50,133 bases of DNA, from assembly GCA_028824125.1 (NCBI GenBank), contig JAPPES010000073.1:1-50133 (forward strand). Reading direction: 5' to 3'. How positions within the stretch are numbered: the first letter of the stretch is position 1; every line of letters starts with the position of its first letter. Shown piece after piece: positions 43,508 to 50,133 of the stretch. The notes under the pieces are model-generated. The model searched no databases. It had not been told where the DNA came from and saw only the letters and a program-made list of their open reading frames with translations. A program made the translations under genes and the position numbers. Source of the DNA: Candidatus Poribacteria bacterium (GTDB lineage Bacteria > Poribacteria > WGA-4E > WGA-3G).

Positions 43508-44764
43508 TTACAGTATCACAAATTCCAAAAACTGATGTGCTTCACGTAATGCTGCCTCTACCTTCTCAGGTGTTTCCGCGCGAGCAAAAATAAAACCGAG
43601 ATACCTATCTCCTTCCGGTAAAGGTACAACCTCCCCACCAATAGAAATCGTGATGTTAACTTCCTCAATACCTTTAACGTTGCGTGCTCTCTTTCTACCG
43701 CGGACTTCACCTAAGATGCCAGCTTTCGGAACAGGAATCATTATCACGCCAGCCGCCTGTTTCTCGCGAGAGAAAGTCTCTATCGGTTGTCCAATTGCAT
43801 GTCGGATAACCAGTTCCTCAAGCGACATACTTGTACCAAACCGTAAAGTCCGCGAACATAACCCACCAATCGTGCGCGCGGCAATTTCAATCAAATGTGC
43901 ACCTTGTTCATTATATCGTAATTCGGCATGCACAGGTCCGTGCCGAAGTCCTAATGCAGTCGCCGCCACTGCTGTTGCGCGATGCAGTTCATCTTGAATC
44001 TGTGTTGAAAGACGGGATGGTGTGATGTATAACGTCTCTTCAAAAAACGGACCTTCAAGCGGGTCGGGCTTGTCGAAAAGAGCAAGTGTCTTGAGTTCTC
44101 CTTTTAAGAGAATACCTTCCAATGCCACCTCTATGCCCGGAATGTAATCTTCAACCAGAAGATATTGGAAAGCATCGGTGTCTATATCTTTGGATTCCTT
44201 TACTGTGTTGAGAAGTTTTGTAATGCGATGGAAGGCCTCTGTAAATTCGATTGGATTGTCTGTCCGTATCACACCACGACTCGCTGAAAGGGAAAGCGGT
44301 TTGATAACACACGGAAAATTAATCTGTGTATTAATTTCCTCAGCATTTTCTTGAATAGAAAAACGTCTATAGTTCGGTACAGACACACCGTTTTTCTCAA
44401 GTGCCTGTCGTAAGAGGGACTTGTCGCGTGTGGCTTTTGCAGATGAAACTGGGTTGTGTGGAAGCCCAAGGGCTGCAGAGGCAGTGGTGGCAAGCATAGT
44501 TGTGTCGTCATCTACACCGACAATAGCAGCAATAGGATGTACCTTAGCGTATTCAGTGATTGTTTGTGTGGCAGCGGTTGGATCGCGGAAGTTAAGGACT
44601 AAAGAGTCTCGCGGGGACAGGTCTGCTGTCGTTGCGGGTTCTTCCGATGCAACAACAACTTCTACATTGAGTTTAAGCGCAGCATCAAGGAAGTCCGTTG
44701 CGCGGTAGGTGCGCGTAGGGAGGAGAAGAAGCACCCGCGGCTTTTTAGAGGGTTGCTGTAACAT
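43508..44764 (-). CDS. ATP-grasp ligase (carboxylate-amine ligase type)
   Basis: This 418-residue protein has a pre-ATP-grasp Rossmann-like domain (PRVLLLLPTRTYRATDFLDAA, 8-100), an ATP-grasp core (RDKSLLRQAL, FPCVIKPLSLSASRGV, LVEDYIPGIEVALEGIL, LIEIAARTIGGL) and a C-terminal domain resembling the L-amino-acid ligase/biotin-carboxylase end. The acid and amine substrates are unknown. ATG 44764 with AAGGTT is preferred over 44791. Upstream lies the dispersed palindrome GGTTAGGAAACCGCACC. The gene stands alone on this strand. Confidence 0.82.
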   Translation of the reverse strand: MLQQPSKKPRVLLLLPTRTYRATDFLDAALKLNVEVVVASEEPATTADLSPRDSLVLNFRDPTAATQTITEYAKVHPIAAIVGVDDDTTMLATTASAALGLPHNPVSSAKATRDKSLLRQALEKNGVSVPNYRRFSIQENAEEINTQINFPCVIKPLSLSASRGVIRTDNPIEFTEAFHRITKLLNTVKESKDIDTDAFQYLLVEDYIPGIEVALEGILLKGELKTLALFDKPDPLEGPFFEETLYITPSRLSTQIQDELHRATAVAATALGLRHGPVHAELRYNEQGAHLIEIAARTIGGLCSRTLRFGTSMSLEELVIRHAIGQPIETFSREKQAAGVIMIPVPKAGILGEVRGRKRARNVKGIEEVNITISIGGEVVPLPEGDRYLGFIFARAETPEKVEAALREAHQFLEFVIL

Positions 44765-44775
44765 TTGATAACCTT

Positions 44776-44798
44776 GGTTAGGAAACCGCACCTATCGT
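44776..44798. repeat. Copy of the GGTTAGGAAACCGCACCTAT dispersed repeat
   Basis: The sequence is close in inverse orientation to two blocks inside the glyQS linker (47134-47155 and 47176-47197), differing by one indel and about three substitutions. It lies just upstream of the ATP-grasp gene start. Confidence 0.5.
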
Positions 44799-44836
44799 CA
44801 GGGAATAGGACAAATCCGGTTAATTGGGTGTAAATC

Positions 44837-45307
44837 CTATATCTTGTACCGAGCAATCATACCACTATCCCAATCACAATCTAAACAAAACATCTCCGCT
44901 GGACCTAAATACTGGATTTTTTTACCGCCACACGCTGGACATTCAGCAATTTTTTCCACCGCCTCTCGGTTTTCCGATTGCTGAAAAATGTTCAGATGAT
45001 AGACCTTCATGATTCCTGAATAACGGTGTCCAAGTGGACATCTAATCAGATTAGTCTCCTCATTCTCAAAACGCTCAATCAATTCGCGGAGAAACTTAAG
45101 CGGATGGTGACAAATTGGACAGGGGTTCGGTACCAATTCCTTTACGACAACAATATCCGTATCTTCCAACTGAACTGAGATAGGAGGCAACCCAAGTTGG
45201 TACTCAAGTTTGTGCGTCTCATCACTTTCCGCCTCGGATCTTTCAAGGAATTCAGCAACGACTTCTGCGTAACTTTCGGGACTGAGCACCACAGCAGTTG
45301 GCACCAT
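44837..45307 (-). CDS. Hypothetical protein with two zinc ribbons
   Basis: This 156-residue soluble protein carries two distinct treble-clef/zinc-ribbon clusters: Cys63-x2-Cys66 with Cys90-x3-His94 (CPICH...CPLGH), and Cys123-x2-Cys126 with Cys141-x2-Cys144 (CPACGG...CLDCDWD). The N-terminal 60 residues (acidic, helix-like) match nothing I recognise. Zinc ribbons of this kind bind nucleic acid or stabilise interaction surfaces. The start at 45307 lacks an obvious ribosome site. It lies upstream of the ATP-grasp gene (gap 72 bp) and could share its transcript. Confidence 0.6.
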   Translation of the reverse strand: MVPTAVVLSPESYAEVVAEFLERSEAESDETHKLEYQLGLPPISVQLEDTDIVVVKELVPNPCPICHHPLKFLRELIERFENEETNLIRCPLGHRYSGIMKVYHLNIFQQSENREAVEKIAECPACGGKKIQYLGPAEMFCLDCDWDSGMIARYKI

Positions 45308-45374
45308 CGTTCCGCCTTTTAAACTTGAAATAAGTCTGTAGATGCGTTCTAAAATGGTCTGGTCCTCCTATAAC

Positions 45375-45503
45375 CTAAGTTGCCACATAGTAGCACAATT
45401 TGTTTAATTGTGCCTGTGCGGACGCGAACTAACAGTTTGCGCTACGATATTTTCTGTTAAAAACGGTGTCTGCCTGTCTAAAAACTTATAGGCGGCAACT
45501 TGG
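45375..45503. mobile_element. Simple family-B inverted-repeat element
   Basis: The ends CTAAGTTGCC (45375-45384) and GGCAACTTGG (45494-45503) are inverted, with the second layer TAGCACAA near 45390 as in the elements at 24771 and 35721. The interior is a short palindrome fragment ACGCGAACTAACAGTTTGCG. The gap 45308-45524 holds nothing else. Confidence 0.6.
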
Positions 45504-45524
45504 ATATATAACTTAAACCCTTTG

Positions 45525-45890
45525 TCATTCATCGGATGATGGAGTTGCCAGCAATTCCTCGCGAGTACGCGCTAACGTAGACGTTGCTCGCTGCGATCGG
45601 TACGTATCGGCTGATTCGCTTCGCAGGATAAAAAGGTCGTCACCATCTCGCTCAAGACTATCCCCCGCGACCAATGCGCTCTCCAATTTTCTCATACTGG
45701 TTAAGAAGTTTATTGTTATGCGTCCCGGTTCAAGCATATTGATAATCCAACCATTATCTGTTTTGACGCGATTAAATTGATGCGGAATATCAATGGATTG
45801 TATCTGGTTAACATTTATGACAAATCCACTGCCTGCAGCACTTTGATCTGTATTTTCATCAATTTCGTTCATATCATTTTCGTCTGCCAT
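45525..45890 (-). CDS. Hypothetical small acidic protein
   Basis: The 121-residue sequence has an acidic N-terminus (MADENDMNEIDENTDQ), a central beta-rich region (GFVINVNQIQSIDIPHQF.., GWIINMLEPGRITINFL) and a Ser/Glu-rich tail. I do not recognise a domain. Codon use and length suggest a real gene; the ATG at 45890 has GGAAG about nine bases upstream. Confidence 0.55.
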   Translation of the reverse strand: MADENDMNEIDENTDQSAAGSGFVINVNQIQSIDIPHQFNRVKTDNGWIINMLEPGRITINFLTSMRKLESALVAGDSLERDGDDLFILRSESADTYRSQRATSTLARTREELLATPSSDE

Positions 45891-46084
45891 TTTGTCTTCC
45901 TTTGTAAAATAGATTTATTATTGTAACGCCAGTTTGATAATAAATGACATCCGCTCAATAACAGGTCTTTTCTCCGAAGGCCCACCTTGCGGTCTTTGCA
46001 GCACAAACTTTCCAGTTTGTGTGCTATAGGCGCAAACTGGAAAGTTTGCGCTACAATAGGCTTTTATCAAATTCACGTTATTGT

Positions 46085-46114
46085 ATTTTACCCAAAGATA
46101 CCAATGTTTGTCAA
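46085..46114 (-). promoter_or_regulatory. Candidate sigma70 promoter on the minus strand
   Basis: On the minus strand TTGACA (complement of 46109-46114) is followed after 18 bp by TAAAAT (complement of 46085-46090). It would transcribe the palindrome and then the hypothetical gene at 45890, with a leader of about 190 bases. Confidence 0.4.
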
Positions 46115-46164
46115 CCCATTTTCCCAGAACTCGTCGGTATCTTTCAATCATTTCTGAAAATTCA

Positions 46165-46193
46165 TTGCGTAAAACCTCTTCTCATGCTACAAT
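46165..46193 (+). promoter_or_regulatory. Candidate sigma70 promoter for glyQS
   Basis: TTGCGT (46165-46170) and TACAAT (46188-46193) are 17 bp apart. The leader is about 43 bases and includes GGAG at 46219-46222. Confidence 0.55.
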
Positions 46194-46242
46194 AATTACC
46201 CGAATCAACAAACACAAATGGAGCAAATAACAAAAAACAGAT

Positions 46243-49200
46243 ATGACATTTCAAGAAATAATATTAGCATTAGAAAAATTTTGGGCAGATCACGGATGTA
46301 TCATTCAACAACCATGCGATATAGAAGTCGGGGCAGGCACATTTAACCCCGCCACATTTTTACGATGTCTCGGTCCAGAACCGTGGCAGGTCGCTTACGT
46401 AGAACCTGTCCGTCGACCCACCGATGGCAGATATGCAGAAAACCCCTTCCGCCTCGGTGCATACTACCAGTATCAGGTAATACTGAAACCCGCACCAGAA
46501 AATGTGCTGCCACTCTACCTTGAAAGCCTCTACCATCTCGGCATCTCACCCCGTACAAACGACATCCGCTTTGTAGAAGACGACTGGGAATCACCGACGC
46601 TCGGTGCCTCCGGTCTCGGCTGGGAAGTTTGGTGGAACGGCGCAGAAGTTACACAGTTCACCTACTTCCAACAGATGGGCAGCATTGAACTTGCTCCGAT
46701 TTCTGCAGAAATTACTTACGGACTTGAACGTATCGCACTTTATTTACAGGATGTTGACACCTTCTTTGACATTCGCTGGAATGAACACCTCAACTACAGA
46801 GATGTCCACCACCAAAGCGAAGTGGAATACTCAACCTACAACTTTGAACACGCAAACGTAGATATGCTCTTTGATCTGTTTAGCACCTACGAAACGGAAA
46901 CACACGCGTGTTTAGATGCTGATTTAGTTCTTCCCGCAACCGATCATGTCTTAAAGTGTTCGCATACCTTCAACATGCTGGATGCGCGCGGTGTTATCAG
47001 CGTTACGGAGCGGGTGAGTTATATTGAACGTGTACGGCGGCTTGCACAACGTATTGCCCGCGCTTACGTCACACAACGCGAAGAGATGGGGCACCCCCTA
47101 CTCGGAAGTTTCAGCACAGAATCAGTTCCCTTTACGGTAGATGCAGTTTCTAACCGCACTCAACCGGTCCCCGCTACGGTAGATGCAGTTTCTAACCGCA
47201 CCGAGACTGTGGAAATGTTATTTGAAATCGGCACGGAAGAGATACCCGCAAGTTATGTGCCGCCTGCCCTTGAACAACTCAGCAAAATCGCAACCGATTC
47301 TCTCATAGAACACAGAATTCCGTTTGGTGAAATTCAAACTTATGGCACACCACGGCGTATCACACTCGCTATCAAAGATATCGAAACGTTACAAGAAAGC
47401 CAAGAAACAGAGGTCGTAGGACCACCCAAAAGTATTGCTTACGATGAAAAAGGCGAACCGACAAAGGCTGCCATCGGTTTCGCAAAATCGCAAGGTGTTG
47501 AACTCTCCGATCTCCGCATCGTTAAAACTGAACGCGGGGAATACATCGCCGCATCTAAACTTGAAAAAGGGGTATCAACGAAAGAAGTATTGGAAACGCT
47601 CCTGCCCGAATGGATCGAAGCACTCCGCTTTCCTAAAACGATGCGATGGGAGACAGACCAGAGCGAAACTTCCCCCTCTGAAAAGGGGGGCAGAGAGGTT
47701 GCCCGCTTTGCCCGTCCTATCCGATGGCTTGTGGCACTACTTGGCGATCAAGTTATCAACTGTGCTTACGGTGCGGCGCATGCAGGACGCATAACGTATG
47801 GACACCGTTCTTTACATCCTGACCCGATTACTTTGTTATCGGCAGACGTGGACACCTACATTCAGAAATTGCACGCTGCTGGTGTTATCGCCTGTCCGAA
47901 GCAGCGCAGAGGAACGATCGAAAAACAGGTCAGAACCGTTTTTGAAACCGAAGGGTGTCTACCTAAGTTAGATGAAGAATTGCTGGATACGGTCAATTAT
48001 CTCGTAGAAAATCCACAACCGATTGTCGGGAATTTCAGTGAGTCGCATTTGGAAATACCTACTGAAGTGCTGATTACCGCAATGAAGAAGCATCAACGCT
48101 ATTTTCCGATGTGGAAAAGTGATACCGCCCTTGCCGCGAAGTTTATTACCATTTCCAACGGTACAGAAGGTAATATTGACGGTGTTCAACACGGGAATGA
48201 ACGTGTTCTACATGCACGCCTCAACGATGCGGAGTTCTTCTACAGTGAGGATCAGAAGACCAGTCTCGCCGATAAAGTTGAACGTTTAGGGGCAGTTGTT
48301 TTTCACGCAAAACTCGGATCGCTCTTGGATAAAGCGGAACGACTAAAAACGTTGGTTAAGTTCATCAGTACAGAATTGAAGTTGGCAGAAACAACAGCAC
48401 ATCATGCTGAACGTGCAGCATGGCTCTGTAAGGCGGATTTAACCACACACATGGTCATTGAATTTCCATCACTGCAAGGGATTACTGGTCAGTATTACGC
48501 CAAAAACTCTGGTGAACCTAAACCTGTTGCTACTGCCATCGCGGAGCATTATCAACCGCTTGGCGCGGATACACCGTTGCCCGAAACCGAAGTCGGCGCG
48601 ATCCTTGCTATCGCTGACAAACTCGACACCATTGTTGGATACTTCGGCATAGAGGAACGGCCCACAGGTTCGCAAGACCCATACTCTTTACGTCGGCATG
48701 CACTCGGTACAATCCGTATCCTTCAAGACCGACAGTTACCGCTCTCTTTAGATGCAGTCGTCCAAAAGGCAATCTCTTTATATAACGTGGAATTAGTCAA
48801 CGATACAGAAATTAGCGTGCTTAATTTCTTCAGAGAACGTCTACGCGTTATCCTGCAGACACAGGAATACACACCCGACCTTGTCGATGCTGTCTTGGCA
48901 GTCGGTGATGTTGACATTGTGGATATTCTCAAGCGCGCCAGCGCACTTGCTGAATTCCGCTTGACACCCAATTTTGAGGAAGTATATAATGCTCTCAATC
49001 GGGTACTGAGAATCTTACCTGAAGATGCACCGGAAACGGTGGATGCTGCACTACTAAAAGATGATGCTGAAAAAGTGCTAAACGCTTGCATTACCGATGC
49101 AGAACCTAATTTTGAGAAGAGCATTCAGGCACGTGCGTATTCAAAATTATTGCAACAATTAGCAGAACTGCAACCCGCAATAGACACGTTTTTTGACGAT

Positions 49201-49320
49201 GTGCTTGTAATGACAGAAGATGCTGACCTACGCAGAAATAGATTAGCACTATTAAGCCGTATCGCGAAACCCATCTATGCTGTAGCCGATCTTACGAAGT
49301 TGGTAATCGCAGGGGAATAA
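46243..49320 (+). CDS. glyQS: Glycyl-tRNA synthetase, alpha and beta subunits fused
   Basis: This 1025-residue protein joins GlyQ (about 1-288: [33 protein letters not shown], the catalytic class II core) to GlyS (from about 321: [21 protein letters not shown], then HD-like and anticodon-binding regions) in one chain. It charges tRNA-Gly. Fusion is known in some bacteria, for example Chlamydia. The linker (about 290-320) holds two copies of TVDAVSNRT, encoded by 26-bp identical blocks (47134-47159, 47176-47201) related to the dispersed repeat at 44776. A second insert near residues 472-488 ([16 protein letters not shown]) sits before the conserved FARPIRW and is encoded by a GC palindrome. 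Start ATG 46243. Confidence 0.93.
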   Translation: MTFQEIILALEKFWADHGCIIQQPCDIEVGAGTFNPATFLRCLGPEPWQVAYVEPVRRPTDGRYAENPFRLGAYYQYQVILKPAPENVLPLYLESLYHLGISPRTNDIRFVEDDWESPTLGASGLGWEVWWNGAEVTQFTYFQQMGSIELAPISAEITYGLERIALYLQDVDTFFDIRWNEHLNYRDVHHQSEVEYSTYNFEHANVDMLFDLFSTYETETHACLDADLVLPATDHVLKCSHTFNMLDARGVISVTERVSYIERVRRLAQRIARAYVTQREEMGHPLLGSFSTESVPFTVDAVSNRTQPVPATVDAVSNRTETVEMLFEIGTEEIPASYVPPALEQLSKIATDSLIEHRIPFGEIQTYGTPRRITLAIKDIETLQESQETEVVGPPKSIAYDEKGEPTKAAIGFAKSQGVELSDLRIVKTERGEYIAASKLEKGVSTKEVLETLLPEWIEALRFPKTMRWETDQSETSPSEKGGREVARFARPIRWLVALLGDQVINCAYGAAHAGRITYGHRSLHPDPITLLSADVDTYIQKLHAAGVIACPKQRRGTIEKQVRTVFETEGCLPKLDEELLDTVNYLVENPQPIVGNFSESHLEIPTEVLITAMKKHQRYFPMWKSDTALAAKFITISNGTEGNIDGVQHGNERVLHARLNDAEFFYSEDQKTSLADKVERLGAVVFHAKLGSLLDKAERLKTLVKFISTELKLAETTAHHAERAAWLCKADLTTHMVIEFPSLQGITGQYYAKNSGEPKPVATAIAEHYQPLGADTPLPETEVGAILAIADKLDTIVGYFGIEERPTGSQDPYSLRRHALGTIRILQDRQLPLSLDAVVQKAISLYNVELVNDTEISVLNFFRERLRVILQTQEYTPDLVDAVLAVGDVDIVDILKRASALAEFRLTPNFEEVYNALNRVLRILPEDAPETVDAALLKDDAEKVLNACITDAEPNFEKSIQARAYSKLLQQLAELQPAIDTFFDDVLVMTEDADLRRNRLALLSRIAKPIYAVADLTKLVIAGE
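47134..47201 (+). repeat. Tandem repeat in the glyQS linker
   Basis: The 26-bp block ACGGTAGATGCAGTTTCTAA.. occurs at 47134-47159 and 47176-47201 (period 42 bp, 14 codons). Its reverse complement reads GGTTAGAAACTGCATCTACC, like the intergenic repeat at 44776. It is translated, in frame, in the alpha-beta linker. Confidence 0.75.
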
Positions 49321-49431
49321 GTATCATGATATATTAAGCAGAACAGACACAAATTAATTAGAAAGGGGATTGTGAGTTGTGAACTCATATCTTACAGCGG
49401 AGATTCAGACAAAACATAAGCAAAAAATATA

Positions 49432-50133
49432 ATGAAAATAAGATTATGTATAATGATAACCATACTTTTGACGCTATTTAGTTTCGCAACGAACACCTTT
49501 GCGCAAGATTCACCTCAGTGGCATCTACCCGAAGGTGTCAAGACACGACTTGGTAAAGGGAGTATAAGCGAAATAGCGTATTCACCAGATGGCACACGTC
49601 TTGCTGTTGCGAGTAGTATCGGTGTTTGGCTATATGACGCACATACCGGACAAGAACTTGACCTACTCACGGGACATGTGAGTTTGAACAGCGTATCGTT
49701 CAGTCCGGATGGGAAAACTATCGCAGGTGGCAGTTCGGACAATACCATCCGTCTATGGGAGGTCGACACAGGGGCACACCTCCGCACCTTTGAAGGACAT
49801 ACGAGTCTGGTCTATAGTGTGTCTTTCAGTCCGGATGGTAGCACCATCGCAAGTGGCAGTGGGGACGCAACCATCCGTCTATGGGAGGCTGCTACGGGGG
49901 CACACCTCCGCACTCTTGAAGGGCATACCGATTGGGTCTGGAGAGTGTCTTTCAGTCCGGATGGAAATACAATCGCAAGTGGCAGTTTTGACAGAACCAT
50001 CCGTCTATGGGAGGCTGCTACGGGAGCACACCTTCGCACTCTTGAAGGGCATACGAGTCTGGCCAATAGTGTGTCTTTCAGTCCGGATGGAAAAACTATC
50101 GCAAGCGGAAATTCGGACGCAACCATCCGTCTA
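49432..50133 (+). CDS. Exported WD40 protein, cut by window end
   Basis: The reading frame is open from ATG 49432 to the last base (234 codons). It has a Sec signal (about 1-24, ending TFAQ) and an N-terminal LPEGVKTRLGKGSISEIAYSPDGTRLAVASSIGVWLYD very like the gene at 19978, so the two are paralogs. At least four WD40 units (SVSFSPDGKTIASGS..D.TIRLWE) follow with a 126-bp period at high DNA identity, which suggests recent expansion. No ribosome site is obvious before the ATG. The 3' end lies outside the window. Confidence 0.85.
   Translation, partial: MKIRLCIMITILLTLFSFATNTFAQDSPQWHLPEGVKTRLGKGSISEIAYSPDGTRLAVASSIGVWLYDAHTGQELDLLTGHVSLNSVSFSPDGKTIAGGSSDNTIRLWEVDTGAHLRTFEGHTSLVYSVSFSPDGSTIASGSGDATIRLWEAATGAHLRTLEGHTDWVWRVSFSPDGNTIASGSFDRTIRLWEAATGAHLRTLEGHTSLANSVSFSPDGKTIASGNSDATIRL

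Larger units (their letters stand above)
45891..46242. other. Gene-free stretch with divergent promoters and a palindrome
   Basis: No gene is supported. At 46001-46051 is an inverted repeat (AAACTTTCCAGTTT/AAACTGGAAAGTTT core) of the GCAAACT/AGTTTGC repeat class. Two divergent promoters (46085-46114 minus, 46165-46193 plus) follow. A 77-codon minus ORF runs across both the palindrome and the minus promoter and is rejected. Confidence 0.55.

Noticed and set aside
45918..46151. 77-codon ORF on the minus strand
   Set aside because: It crosses a palindromic repeat (46001-46051) and a sigma70-like promoter (46085-46114), has no ribosome site and resembles no family.
1..50133. rRNA genes, complete insertion sequences with transposase, prophage or integron
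   Set aside because: None could be recognised; the only mobile-type signals are short non-coding inverted-repeat elements.

Overview
The window (about 50 kb, moderately AT-rich) looks like a chromosome segment of an uncultured Gram-negative bacterium. The best guess is Candidatus Poribacteria or a close FCB-type lineage. This is inferred from gene style, not proven: a SprA-like giant outer-membrane protein, a sulfatase ending in a type-I-dockerin-like pair plus an NPFNPET/FlgD-like sorting tail, exported WD40 propeller paralogs, FG-GAP/UnbV proteins, and very abundant intergenic palindromic repeats. Vegetative promoters are close to the E. coli sigma70 pattern (several TTGaca-N17-TAtaaT pairs). 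Two near-consensus sigma54 sites are also present.

Layout. 0.1-2.3 kb: trypsin-like protease fused to a TPR array. 2.5-9.5 kb: cupin, elongation factor G, MDR dehydrogenase, HtrA/Deg protease with a clear intrinsic terminator, DUF1232 membrane protein, ferredoxin-NADP reductase. 9.7-12.3 kb: membrane-anchored TPR protein, an inverted-repeat element, then tRNA(CAU) and tRNA-Val(CAC) behind a strong promoter. 12.4-19.7 kb: sigma54 site, a frameshifted small membrane protein, and a 2153-aa SprA-like protein. 19.9-24.8 kb: WD40 lipid- or Sec-exported propeller, SelA, and a lipoprotein of the FGE/SUMF1 fold. 25.2-32.4 kb: ABC ATPase, AddA-type helicase-nuclease, two secreted proteins (one FG-GAP/UnbV). 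32.4-35.7 kb: archease, a repeat element, sigma54 site and TonB-like protein, SDR, DUF983. 36.2-41.9 kb: minus-strand surface-polysaccharide operon (sulfatase, Wzi-like porin, GT4 glycosyltransferase, sugar-1-phosphate transferase). 42.2-45.9 kb: Rpn/PD-(D/E)XK protein with a duplicated 3' end, ATP-grasp ligase, double zinc-ribbon protein, a hypothetical. 46.2-49.3 kb: fused alpha-beta glycyl-tRNA synthetase. 49.4 kb to the edge: a second WD40 exported propeller, cut by the window end.

The most unusual content is in the intergenic DNA. Nearly every gap over 200 bp holds at least one short inverted-repeat element, and these fall into recognisable families. One family (TIR CCATAGGTGTCAATTTAAG) is present twice, each time bounded by a different perfect 18-bp direct repeat, so it behaves like a mobile element with an 18-bp target duplication. 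A second (TIR TATAGTAAAATCC) is consistently flanked by TA, as for IS630/Tc1-type MITEs. A third has conserved outer arms but different inner palindromes. A palindromic repeat also appears to have entered the alpha-beta linker of glycyl-tRNA synthetase and is translated there. No transposase gene, CRISPR array or rRNA gene was seen.
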